Shown piece by piece: positions 1 to 7,109 of a DNA stretch of 14,313 bases. Position numbers and translations under genes: made by a program. Every line of letters begins with the position of its first letter. Position 1 is the first letter of the stretch. The notes beneath the pieces were generated by a model. It did no database searches. It was not told the origin of the DNA and worked only from the letters and a program-made list of their open reading frames with translations. Origin of the DNA: Clostridiaceae bacterium (lineage in GTDB: Bacteria > Bacillota > Clostridia > Oscillospirales > Acutalibacteraceae); NCBI GenBank assembly GCA_016292785.1, contig JAEDFL010000048.1, positions 1-14,313 on the forward strand, given 5' to 3'.

Positions 1-97
1 ATTTTGGGGGCACTTTTAAAAAGTCAATTCGCTTTTTGCACAATCTTTACATCGTTATTTTGTGCAACTTTTTCTTCGCTCTTAAGTTAATGACATT

Positions 98-407
98 GCC
101 TTGAGGGGAAGGTGCCGAGGAACGAGGCGGATGAGGTGTGAAGTCAGATGGTAGACTTTAGATGTTAGATTTTAGACGAGGGAATTTATAGTTTATATAA
201 ACCATAAAAGATAAACTAAAATATAAGTTTTTGTCAATCCCTCAGTCACGACCTACGGTCGTGCCAGCTCCCTTTACACAAGGGAGCCGGATAATTTCAT
301 CGAAATTTGAAGCCTTTACATCTGAAGTCTAATGTCTAAAATCTAAAGTCTAACTTTCCACCTCATCACCGCCTTACGGCGGAGCTTCCCCTCAAGGGGA
401 AGCCTTG
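98..407. repeat. Inverted pair of composite intergenic repeats around a third palindromic unit
   Basis: There is no credible gene in bases 1-504; this is what the stretch holds. The left arm (about 98-177) has a CCTTGAGGGGAAGG unit ending in GATGAGGTG, followed by TAGACTTTAGAT and TTTTAGAC. The right arm (about 327-407) carries the same two blocks in reverse complement, including an exact copy of TAGACTTTAGAT and a CTTGAGGGGAAG block. Its GCCTTACGGC core is itself a hairpin. Between the arms, about 237-290, lies a different unit with two hairpins: ACGACC-TACG-GTCGT and GGCTCCCTT/AAGGGAGCC. Short palindromic units of this sort are scattered between genes in many gut clostridia (general knowledge, not checked here). 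No transposase is present. They could be REP-like or MITE-like DNA; activity is unknown. Confidence 0.6.
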
Positions 408-503
408 TAGAGCCTCATCATATTTTAAAGTTTTTCGCCAAAAGCCTGACATCTATTTTGTGTGATTGACAACTACTAATTACAATCTTAAAACCATAAC
501 GAA

Positions 504-538
504 ACAAAAAAATTACCCTCTCCCGAAGAAGAGGGTAA
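504..538 (-). terminator. Intrinsic terminator of the 3D/G5 cell-wall gene
   Basis: Read on the minus strand, a 9-bp stem (TTACCCTCT with AGAGGGTAA, arms 513-521 and 530-538) closes an 8-nt loop and is followed directly by a run of Ts (504-512 on the plus strand are As). It begins 17 nt past the stop codon of the 3D/G5 gene, the expected place for Rho-independent termination. Confidence 0.88.
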
Positions 539-554
539 AAGCTCTTGAATTTGA

Positions 555-1802
555 TTAGAGAATATAGATTGTAACGCCTCGTCTGCCGAATGCGCTTGCC
601 TGTCCCTCGGTTGAGAAGTACAGGTCACAGACAGTCGAGCTGCTGCCGGTCCAGTAGATAAATCCGCCTGTATCCTCTGCCGAAGCGTAGCCGTAAACAT
701 ATGCTCCGTCATCGGAAACGATCCACATCTTTGTGCCGTAGGGGATCTGATTGGGGTTAACCGCAATGTAACCCGGCTTTACCGACTTGCCCGTTGCGGT
801 AACTCCGCCGCCCGAATATGCGGACGCAGTTCCTCTGATAACTCTCTTGTATGATGTCGGAACGCCGCTCTTTGTGATCTGAAGGCTTGACGGCGGCTGA
901 AGCCATGAAATTGTGTTGAAGCCCGATGCGCTTACCGTCGGACGTTTCTTTGTGCCGACCTCAAGAATACGCTCGGTTGCAGCCTTTGTAACTACCGAAT
1001 TGACCTTGATTGACTCAACAAGCTTGCCGTCAACATATTTATCCTTATAAGTTACTGTCTGACGTCCGTTTACACCCTGCTGAATGGTCTTGGACTGATC
1101 TGTGTAAAGGCTTGCGTTGCTCTTCTTCTGGGTTGTGTAGGGAAGAACCTCGTCTGCCGTTCTTTCCTTAAAGGTTACTCTTGAAACCTTGATCTTCATA
1201 TTCCTTGTGAGCGGTGTGTCGAGCGAAGCGGAAATGATATCGTCATCGTCGATAGTAACAACCGCCTTGTCAAGTGCGTCCGCAACGGTACCCGTAGCCA
1301 TATTGAGCTTATAAGTCTCGCCGTCCGCAATGACCGTTACGGGGAAAGCTCTGGAAATGACAATCTCCATTCCCTCGTAAACAACATCTTCTCTGTTACA
1401 GCTCAGCTCATCGCCGTCTTTAAGGGTTATTCCGTTTCTTTCAAGCGAGCTTTCAACCGATCCGACGGCAGGATACTGAACGCCGTTCTCCGAGTTGTCG
1501 TAAACCGTAACAAAGCAAGCTCTGTAAACCGTGATGGTTGACTTCGATCCGCTTGAGAAATCGGAAAGATCAACAACGTCACCCTTATTGACCTGAACGT
1601 TTGCCTGAGAAAGAATGTCCTCAGCGTTTTCTCTGAGCGTTACGATATTGATTTCATGATCGTCTGCAATGATCTTTACAGAATATGAGTTTGCGGCGGC
1701 AGCATAGATTGTTGCTGCAATGAAACAAATAACAAGAGTCAGAGAAATCACTCTGATCTTTGATTTTGAAATCATCTTGCCGATTTTCTTCAATGTTTCC
1801 AT
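555..1802 (-). CDS. Cell-wall 3D-domain protein with DUF348 and G5 domains (YabE-like)
   Basis: A 415-residue secreted or membrane-tethered protein. Residues 1-16 are basic, and one hydrophobic segment (about 17-37) serves as signal or anchor. Next come about three DUF348-type ubiquitin-like repeats (roughly 42-92, 97-150 and 154-207), a G5 domain (about 208-284) and a C-terminal 3D domain (about 322-415). The 3D domain shows the family signature: GTASAYS, the AEDTGG aspartate at 377 and the CDLYF aspartate at 393. The architecture is that of Bacillus YabE and related Rpf/Sps-like proteins, in which the 3D domain resembles the MltA lytic transglycosylase fold. A role in peptidoglycan cleavage or remodelling outside the cell is therefore likely, but the exact activity is inferred. 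The ATG at 1802 follows AAGGAG with good spacing. The gene is monocistronic, with its own consensus promoter and terminator. Confidence 0.88.
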   Translation of the reverse strand: METLKKIGKMISKSKIRVISLTLVICFIAATIYAAAANSYSVKIIADDHEINIVTLRENAEDILSQANVQVNKGDVVDLSDFSSGSKSTITVYRACFVTVYDNSENGVQYPAVGSVESSLERNGITLKDGDELSCNREDVVYEGMEIVISRAFPVTVIADGETYKLNMATGTVADALDKAVVTIDDDDIISASLDTPLTRNMKIKVSRVTFKERTADEVLPYTTQKKSNASLYTDQSKTIQQGVNGRQTVTYKDKYVDGKLVESIKVNSVVTKAATERILEVGTKKRPTVSASGFNTISWLQPPSSLQITKSGVPTSYKRVIRGTASAYSGGGVTATGKSVKPGYIAVNPNQIPYGTKMWIVSDDGAYVYGYASAEDTGGFIYWTGSSSTVCDLYFSTEGQASAFGRRGVTIYIL

Positions 1803-1890
1803 TTCGGAAGCTCCTTTTATACGGATAAATATCCGCTTTATTCAGGGCAAAGCCCGTACTTTTTCAGTTAGTTTGTAACCAACGCCGCCT

Positions 1891-1919
1891 ATTATAGTAA
1901 GTCATAGCCAATTTGTCAA
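1891..1919 (-). promoter_or_regulatory. Consensus vegetative promoter of the 3D/G5 gene
   Basis: Reading on the minus strand, TTGACA (1914-1919) is followed by exactly 17 nt and TATAAT (1891-1896). This is a perfect SigA-type promoter. Transcription should begin near 1884, giving a leader of about 80 nt with two small hairpins (GGGC/GCCC near 1845-1856, and CGGATA/TATCCG-like near 1822-1836) ahead of the ribosome binding site. I see no known riboswitch in it. Confidence 0.88.
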
Positions 1920-2063
1920 ATGAAAAACGAAAACGATTTTGTTTAATTTCCACAAATATTAAATTTCAGGAATAGCAAAAGCAACGGGTAATCGCCCGAT
2001 TTCTGCCAAAAAACGGTGTTTGTCACCCCGATGCGGCTCAAAATTTTGTGCAAAATCTAAAAA

Positions 2064-2079
2064 GTTACAAAAAGTTACA
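2064..2079 (-). promoter_or_regulatory. Distal pair of TGTAAC boxes (putative operator)
   Basis: On the minus strand this reads TGTAAC-N4-TGTAAC, two hexamers exactly 10 bp apart, so on one face of the helix. The same arrangement occurs in the opposite orientation at 2189-2204. The spacing and sequence resemble OmpR-family response regulator sites. The WalR consensus TGTWAH-N5-TGTWAH is close but has an 11-bp period. The regulator is unknown. Confidence 0.4.
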
Positions 2080-2188
2080 GTCACAGCTTCTTATGTTACT
2101 TTTATTCCTATTCAACAGCTTCAAATAATATTAACCTATACATATACCATTACAAAGAACGGTATTAAAACATTTTGAGCCAAAATAT

Positions 2189-2204
2189 TGTAACTTATTG
2201 TAAC
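2189..2204 (+). promoter_or_regulatory. Proximal pair of TGTAAC boxes next to the -35 (putative operator)
   Basis: TGTAAC at 2189-2194 and 2199-2204, 10 bp apart, end 3 nt before the TTGACA of the dockerin gene promoter. An activator bound here would touch RNA polymerase at the -35, while a repressor would occlude it. The distal copy at 2064-2079 has identical hexamers and spacing in the opposite orientation. Confidence 0.45.
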
Positions 2205-2207
2205 TTA

Positions 2208-2236
2208 TTGACAATTATTTGTTTCCCTGTTATAAT
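2208..2236 (+). promoter_or_regulatory. Consensus vegetative promoter of the dockerin gene
   Basis: TTGACA (2208-2213), a 17-nt spacer and TATAAT (2231-2236) form a perfect SigA-type promoter. Transcription should start near 2243, giving a leader of about 43 nt that ends in a strong GGAGGAAGG ribosome binding site at 2274-2282. Confidence 0.88.
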
Positions 2237-2285
2237 TAAAATATTGTTTATCCACCGCTTAACCTATTTTCCCGGAGGAAGGAAT

Positions 2286-3800
2286 ATGAAAAGAGTATTA
2301 TCTGTTTTATTGACGCTGACACTTATGCTTGCCGTTTTCCCTGTCGGAAATCTCAGCGTAAGCGCATTAGATTACGACCGCAGTGCCGCTCTCAGGTATG
2401 CGGAAGACACATGGAACAACGGAATTGAAATGTGTGCCGGCTATGTTTCCAACTGTCTCAAGGCAGGTGGAATCAATATAATGGAGCGTTCGGTTTACAA
2501 TCTTTACAACGCTCTCAAGGGCACCTACGGCACCTCATACGTTCTCACCACGGACGGACCTTACATATATATGTCGGACAATGTTGGCAAGCTTTCGCCC
2601 GCAGATCCGGTATTCTATTACTGTAAAAGCTGTAAGACCTTCCAGCACGCAATTCTCTGCGGCGGAAGCGATTCAAGCGGCAGAATGACGGACTATGCTC
2701 ACAACAACGCCCACCACAATACCACGACCTACATCTCATGGGGCTGTCCCGAATGCGGAGCAATAAACTGGACGATGTACTGCGTGCATATCAATTCTTC
2801 CAGTGACAGCAATGCTTCAAATATACTTTCAGTCTATTATAATGTAAACGGTGCTTCGATCAACTCGTCAACATACAAGATTGTTTCAAATGAAATTTAT
2901 CAGATCAGCGGAAACACACGCTTTGCCCAGAAATGGACATATAATAACGCATTGCCATACGGACTTTGCGATGCGTCAGGCTTTGGAATTTACAAGACAG
3001 GCTACACCTTCGCAGGCTGGGGAACTCAGCAGTCGGGCGGGAAGGTATTCAGCGATCAGGACAATACAGTAAAGCCGAGCGACCTCAGCTCCAACATTAA
3101 AAACGGAAGCTGTTCGGTAGTTTTATATGCACAGTGGAAGCCGAACACATACAGCGTTACTTACAACGCTAACGGCGGAAGCGGCGCACCTGCGGCTCAG
3201 ACCAAAACCTACGGAGTGAACCTCACTCTCTCCTCGACGAAGCCGAGCCGTTCGGGATATGACTTCAAATGCTGGAACACAAAGTCCGACGGAACGGGCA
3301 CCAACTATAACCCCGGAAGCACTTATTCAGCAAACGCCGGTGTTACTCTTTATGCGGTTTGGAGCAAAACTCACGTTCATTCCTATACAAAGACAATAAC
3401 CAAGGCGGCTACCTGCACAAAGGACGGAACTGCAAAATACACCTGCTCCTGCGGTTCGAACTATACCGAGACAATTAAAGCAACAGGACACAGTATTGTT
3501 TGGGTATATACAGAAATACCGTCAATTTACAGCACAGGTCTCAAGCATAAGGAATGTTCCAAGTGTCACACTTCAATGTCGACCAACACAACGGTTGCAA
3601 AGGCAACGGGCGATGTAAACGGTGACGGTTACACAAATTCCTTTGATGCAATGGCTGTTCTCAAGCATACCACAGGCGTTTCCCCTCTGTCCCAGTCGGA
3701 AACAGTCAGGATCAACGCCGATGTAAACGGTGACGGCCACATCAATTCCTCGGACGCACTCATCATTCTCCAGGTTGCGACAGGAAGTATTAATCCGTAA
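2286..3800 (+). CDS. Secreted amidase-like protein with InlB-type repeats and a type I dockerin
   Basis: A 504-residue secreted protein. Residues 1-28 form a typical signal peptide. Residues about 28-170 resemble the Amidase_6 / NlpC-P60-like cysteine hydrolases: CAGYVSNCLKAGG puts a probable nucleophile at Cys50, and the FQHAIL stretch puts a histidine at 121. This region also holds two cysteine pairs, CKSC (113-116) and CPEC (154-157), with extra Cys125 and Cys166, suggesting a metal-binding insertion. Two InlB B-repeat (Listeria-Bacteroides repeat) segments follow, about 181-285 (irregular) and 289-360. A Cys/His-rich linker comes next (about 363-440, CSCG and CSKC). The end is a type I dockerin, with calcium loops DVNGDGYTNSFD (443-454) and DVNGDGHINSSD (479-490). 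The dockerin implies binding to a cohesin on a scaffoldin. The substrate, peptide or peptidoglycan, is inferred. An in-frame ATG at 2175 lies upstream of the promoter, so ATG 2286, after GGAGGAAGG, is the start. Confidence 0.85.
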   Translation: MKRVLSVLLTLTLMLAVFPVGNLSVSALDYDRSAALRYAEDTWNNGIEMCAGYVSNCLKAGGINIMERSVYNLYNALKGTYGTSYVLTTDGPYIYMSDNVGKLSPADPVFYYCKSCKTFQHAILCGGSDSSGRMTDYAHNNAHHNTTTYISWGCPECGAINWTMYCVHINSSSDSNASNILSVYYNVNGASINSSTYKIVSNEIYQISGNTRFAQKWTYNNALPYGLCDASGFGIYKTGYTFAGWGTQQSGGKVFSDQDNTVKPSDLSSNIKNGSCSVVLYAQWKPNTYSVTYNANGGSGAPAAQTKTYGVNLTLSSTKPSRSGYDFKCWNTKSDGTGTNYNPGSTYSANAGVTLYAVWSKTHVHSYTKTITKAATCTKDGTAKYTCSCGSNYTETIKATGHSIVWVYTEIPSIYSTGLKHKECSKCHTSMSTNTTVAKATGDVNGDGYTNSFDAMAVLKHTTGVSPLSQSETVRINADVNGDGHINSSDALIILQVATGSINP

Positions 3801-3808
3801 AAAAATTA

Positions 3809-4015
3809 GGGGCTGTCGCACTAAGATGAAGAAGCCGTTTTCTTCCGATGCCCGGCGTATGTTTATACGTCAAATCGGAAAAAAGGGCTAAAAAGAAACA
3901 TTAAAAAACATAAATAATTCTAAATAAGAACATCAAGGCTTGTATCGGTAAAATCCAATACAAGCCTCTCTGTTTAGTTTTGTTTCTTTTGTTCTTCGCT
4001 TAGTGCGACAGCCCC
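3809..4015. repeat. 207-bp folded MITE-like element with perfect 17-bp terminal inverted repeats
   Basis: The ends GGGGCTGTCGCACTAAG (3809-3825) and its exact reverse complement (3999-4015) bound the element, and GAAGAA/TTCTTC extends the pairing inward. Inside, nearly every base can pair. One hairpin uses arms 3833-3849 and 3874-3889 with a CGTAT-GTTT-ATACG tip. A second stem pairs 3891-3899 (AAAAGAAAC) with 3982-3990, and a third pairs 3936-3945 (AGGCTTGTAT) with 3958-3967. There is no coding capacity for a transposase. GGGGCTGTC-type ends are common on insertion sequences of clostridia (IS1182-like ends as I recall them), so a non-autonomous derivative is plausible. I see no clear target-site duplication. 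Lying between the convergent dockerin gene and lysA, it could also act as a two-way terminator. Confidence 0.75.
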
Positions 4016-4029
4016 ATTGTTATTATTTA

Positions 4030-5325
4030 TTAAAGCTGGCAGGATGTCATATCCTCAAAACTCTCACGCTTGACGGCAATGTACTCGCTGTCCTTTGTGA
4101 GCATTATTACCGGCGGCTTTGCAATCGCATTATAATTCGACGACATTGCGTAATTATAAGCGCCCGTTGTCAACACGGCAAGAATATCGCCCCTCTGCGC
4201 TTCGGGAATATGCACGTTTTCCTGAATGAGATCGCCGCTTTCACAGCATCGGCCTGCAATCGTACATTCATAGTCGGCAGGCTCGTCCATTCTGTTTGCG
4301 ACAAAAACCGTATATGCCGACTGATACATAGCATATCTCGGATTGTCCGGCATACCGCCGTCAATGGAGACGTAATTTTTGAATCCGGGAATTTCTTTCT
4401 TTGCTCCGACGGTGTAAAGGGTAATTCCTGCGTCGGCAACAATGCTTCTGCCCGGCTCCATAAGGATCTGCGGCATATTCACATCTTTTTGAGCACATTC
4501 CGAGCGAATAATCTCTGCAAGGCTTTTGATGTTAGCCGCATAGTCGATCTCAGGATCGCTCTCAACATAACGAACACCCATTCCGCCGCCGATATTGAGC
4601 GTCTGAGCCTCATATCCCTGCTCTGACTTAATCTTTGCGATGAAATCAATCATTATCTTTGCGGCGTCGCTGAACGGCTCGTATTCAAAAATCTGCGATC
4701 CGATATGGCAATGGAAGCCTCTCAGCTCAACGTTCGGCAAAGATAGAGCAAGACGAACAAGCTCGTCCGCCTGTCCTGTTTCGATAGCCGTACCGAACTT
4801 TGAGTCAACCTGACCGGTGGAAATTTTTGCGTGGGTGTGAGGATCAATTCCGGGAGTAAGGCGAAGCAAAAGCTTCTGTTTTATTCCCCTTTTTGCGGCA
4901 TGGCGGTCGATCGCGCGAAGCTCGTCACAGTTGTCGCAGACGAAGTAACCGATCGAATTATCCATGGCAAATGCAATATCTCTGCCGGTTTTGTTGTTGC
5001 CGTGAAAATAAGCGTTCTCAAGAGGGAAGCCTGTGCTTGCCGCCGTGTAAAGCTCTCCAGGCGAAACAACGTCGATTCCCATGTCCTCCTCTTTCATTAT
5101 CCTGTAAATCTGCTTGAAGCACAATGACTTGCTGGCAAAAAGAGGGAAAGAGCCGCAGCCGAAATATTCCGACATTGCTTTTTTGTAGATACGGCATTTT
5201 TCTCTTATTTTCTCCTCATCCATAATATATGCAGGCGTGCCGTATTTTTCGGCAAGCTCGACGGTGTCCCGTCCTGCAAACATAAGGTGTCCTTTTTCGT
5301 TAATACTGAGGTTGTCGCAAATCAT
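4030..5325 (-). CDS. lysA: Diaminopimelate decarboxylase
   Basis: A 431-residue fold-type III PLP enzyme that decarboxylates meso-diaminopimelate to L-lysine, the last step of the pathway. Visible motifs in order: PLFASKSL with the PLP lysine at 66, HCHIGSQI (205-212), the phosphate-binding NIGGGMGV (244-251), EPGRSIV (290-296), GRCCESGD with the active-site cysteine at 361, and GAYNYAMSSNYN (388-399). Length is usual for LysA. The ATG at 5325 follows GAAAGGA at 8-nt spacing and lies 23 nt after ddh, as last gene of the dapA-dapB-ddh-lysA operon. Its stop is 15 nt from the folded repeat element, which probably ends the transcript. Confidence 0.96.
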   Translation of the reverse strand: MICDNLSINEKGHLMFAGRDTVELAEKYGTPAYIMDEEKIREKCRIYKKAMSEYFGCGSFPLFASKSLCFKQIYRIMKEEDMGIDVVSPGELYTAASTGFPLENAYFHGNNKTGRDIAFAMDNSIGYFVCDNCDELRAIDRHAAKRGIKQKLLLRLTPGIDPHTHAKISTGQVDSKFGTAIETGQADELVRLALSLPNVELRGFHCHIGSQIFEYEPFSDAAKIMIDFIAKIKSEQGYEAQTLNIGGGMGVRYVESDPEIDYAANIKSLAEIIRSECAQKDVNMPQILMEPGRSIVADAGITLYTVGAKKEIPGFKNYVSIDGGMPDNPRYAMYQSAYTVFVANRMDEPADYECTIAGRCCESGDLIQENVHIPEAQRGDILAVLTTGAYNYAMSSNYNAIAKPPVIMLTKDSEYIAVKRESFEDMTSCQL

Positions 5326-5348
5326 TTTAAAAATCCTTTCGTGGGTAA

Positions 5349-6332
5349 TTAAAGCATATGCGCTCTGATCTCGTCGCCGTCCATATCGACAAGGAGAGCC
5401 GGAGCAATATCAAATACTGTCTTACAGCCTGTCTCGCCGCTTTCTCTGAGCTTGTAGGCGGCTCTTGCGTAGGCGGTGAGTACACTGCCCGTGAATTCGG
5501 GGTTGGACTCAAGCTTCAGGCTGTATTCTATCGTATGTTTTGTATCAAGGTCAAATCCCGTAAAGCCGCTTCTGATAACACTGCCTCCGTGAGGAATACC
5601 GCTGTGGTTTTTCTTCAGCTCGTCAAGGGAGATGAAGTTGACCGTGGTGTCATAGTCTGCAAAGTAGTTCGGCATTGTCTTGATCTCGTTCTCGATTCTT
5701 GCCTTGTCCGCACCCTCCTCGGCTACAACGTAGCACTCTCTTGTGTGCTTCTGTCTTGTCGTAAGCTCGGGATTTTCGCCGTTTCTGACGCTCTCAACCG
5801 CACTCTCAACGGGAACAGTGTACTGCCTTGCGTCCACAACGCCGTCAATACGTCTGATAGCGTCCGAATGTCCCTGGCTGACTCCCCTTCCCCAGAAGGT
5901 ATAATCCTTGCCGTTCGGGAGAATCGCATTCATATAAAGGCGGTTGAGTGAGAACATACCCGGATCCCAGCCGACCGAGATAACTGCGATGTTGCCGCCC
6001 TCTTTTGCCTTAGCGTCAACATTTGCGAAATGCTCGGGAATCCTTGCGTGAGTGTCGAAGCTGTCGATAACGCTGAAATTCTCGGCAATCGCCGGAGTTG
6101 TAACAGGAAGATCGGTCGCACTGCCGCCGCAGTTGACGATAACGTCGATCTTATCCTTGAAATCTGCAATCGAATCAAAGCTGTAAGCCTTGACTCCCTC
6201 TGTTTTAATTTTTACGCTTTCGGGATCTCTGCGAGTAAAAACAGCAACAAGCTCCATATCTGCGGCATTTTTTACCGCAGCTTCAACGCCCTTGCCGAGA
6301 TTACCGTATCCCGCAATACCAATTCTTATCAT
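5349..6332 (-). CDS. ddh: meso-Diaminopimelate D-dehydrogenase
   Basis: An NADPH-dependent enzyme that converts tetrahydrodipicolinate, ammonia and NADPH directly to meso-diaminopimelate, bypassing the acyl-intermediate and aminotransferase routes. The 327 residues match the known family over the full length: the dinucleotide-binding GIAGYGNLGKG (5-15), CGGSATDLP (68-76), the GWDPGMFSLNR segment (121-131), FWGRGVSQGHSDAIRRI (146-162), and the C-terminal TMPNYF and IPHGG segments. The Corynebacterium enzyme has nearly the same blocks. The gene begins 39 nt after dapB with GAAAGGA ahead of the ATG at a rather long spacing. Its place in a riboswitch-controlled lysine operon supports a biosynthetic role. 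No dapL, dapD or dapE is visible in the window, so Ddh may be the main route here, although other genes could lie elsewhere. Confidence 0.96.
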   Translation of the reverse strand: MIRIGIAGYGNLGKGVEAAVKNAADMELVAVFTRRDPESVKIKTEGVKAYSFDSIADFKDKIDVIVNCGGSATDLPVTTPAIAENFSVIDSFDTHARIPEHFANVDAKAKEGGNIAVISVGWDPGMFSLNRLYMNAILPNGKDYTFWGRGVSQGHSDAIRRIDGVVDARQYTVPVESAVESVRNGENPELTTRQKHTRECYVVAEEGADKARIENEIKTMPNYFADYDTTVNFISLDELKKNHSGIPHGGSVIRSGFTGFDLDTKHTIEYSLKLESNPEFTGSVLTAYARAAYKLRESGETGCKTVFDIAPALLVDMDGDEIRAHML

Positions 6333-6371
6333 ATTGATGATCTATCCTTTCAAATGCACCGTGCTGTTCTG

Positions 6372-7109
6372 TTATTCCTTAACGATGCTGTTCATATCAT
6401 ATAATCCTGCCGCTTTGCCGATCAGAAATCTTGCGGCTGAAATTCCGCCCTCGGCAAACAACGCTCTTGAATGAGCCTCGTGCTTGAGGGTAATGGTCTG
6501 GCTGTCGGTTGAAACATAGACCTCGTGTATGCCGACAATATTTCCTCGGCGGACTGCGCTGATACCGATTTCATCGACTTCACGCTTGCCGTTACCCGAT
6601 CTGCCGAGGACAAGCTTCGCTTTCTGACGGATTTTTTTCAGCTCCTTGGCTATCATGAGAGCCGTTCCGCTGGGAGCGTCCAGCTTGCGGTTATGGTGAG
6701 TTTCGACGATTTCGATATCTGCGTCGGGCATAACCTCTGCCGTTCTTTTTGCAAGCTCGCAAAGTAACGCAACGCCGAGCGACATATTTGCCGAATGAAA
6801 TACGGCAACCTTTTCAGCCGCTTTGGCGATCATTGCAAGCTCTTCATCGGTGTGACCTGTTGTCGCAATGACAACGGGAGTGTTTTTCTTAACGGCATAG
6901 TCGAGAAGCTCGGCGGTTCCGAGATGGTTTGAAAAGTCGATTATTACATCGGCTTCACCGTCAAAGTCGTTGATATCACTGTAACAGCCGCTCTGATCCG
7001 CCATTTTATCGACCTTTGCCGCAATCTTCATATCCTCTGCGGCGTCAACGAGCTTGACGACCTCACAGCCCATTCTGCCGCAGGCACCGTTTATCAGTAC
7101 CCTTATCAT
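6372..7109 (-). CDS. dapB: 4-Hydroxy-tetrahydrodipicolinate reductase
   Basis: It reduces the DapA product to tetrahydrodipicolinate with NAD(P)H in the cytoplasm. The 245 residues show the N-terminal nucleotide-binding motif GACGRMG (8-14), ATTGHTDEE (82-90), HSANMSLGV (105-113), and the substrate motif ETHHNRKLDAPSGTA (136-150) with the expected catalytic pair His138 and Lys142. AVRRGNIVG and HEAHSR follow in the C-terminal part. The ATG overlaps the dapA stop as ATGA (7106-7109), so the two are probably translationally coupled. An AGGGA ribosome binding site lies 8 nt upstream inside dapA. Confidence 0.97.
   Translation of the reverse strand: MIRVLINGACGRMGCEVVKLVDAAEDMKIAAKVDKMADQSGCYSDINDFDGEADVIIDFSNHLGTAELLDYAVKKNTPVVIATTGHTDEELAMIAKAAEKVAVFHSANMSLGVALLCELAKRTAEVMPDADIEIVETHHNRKLDAPSGTALMIAKELKKIRQKAKLVLGRSGNGKREVDEIGISAVRRGNIVGIHEVYVSTDSQTITLKHEAHSRALFAEGGISAARFLIGKAAGLYDMNSIVKE

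Larger units (their letters stand above)
1803..2285. other. Divergent intergenic region, no gene
   Basis: These 483 bases separate two divergently transcribed cell-surface genes and hold both promoters and two pairs of TGTAAC boxes (separate entries). The middle part, about 1983-2045, has small GC-rich inverted repeats (for example CGGG/CCCG and GGTG/CACC). They lie upstream of both predicted start points, so they are not in either leader. I could not match them to a known RNA family, and they may mean nothing. Confidence 0.6.

Noticed and set aside
98..407. A CRISPR array in the repeat-rich 5' region
   Set aside because: The repeats are inverted and of differing sequence, not regularly spaced direct repeats, and no cas gene is near.
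1803..2100. A possible c-di-AMP riboswitch (ydaO type) upstream of the 3D/G5 gene
   Set aside because: Such riboswitches often precede wall hydrolase genes, but the conserved blocks are missing and the predicted transcript starts near 1884, leaving too short a leader.
2175..2285. An upstream in-frame ATG for the dockerin protein
   Set aside because: It lies before the perfect promoter and would hide the signal peptide behind 37 residues. ATG 2286 has a strong ribosome binding site.
4003..4626. A 207-codon open frame on the plus strand opposite lysA
   Set aside because: It is antisense to well-supported lysA motifs, starts inside the terminal inverted repeat of the folded element and resembles no protein. 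It reflects codon bias of the real gene.
5358..5951. A 197-codon open frame on the plus strand opposite ddh
   Set aside because: It is a shadow of the ddh coding strand, with no ribosome binding site or recognisable domain.
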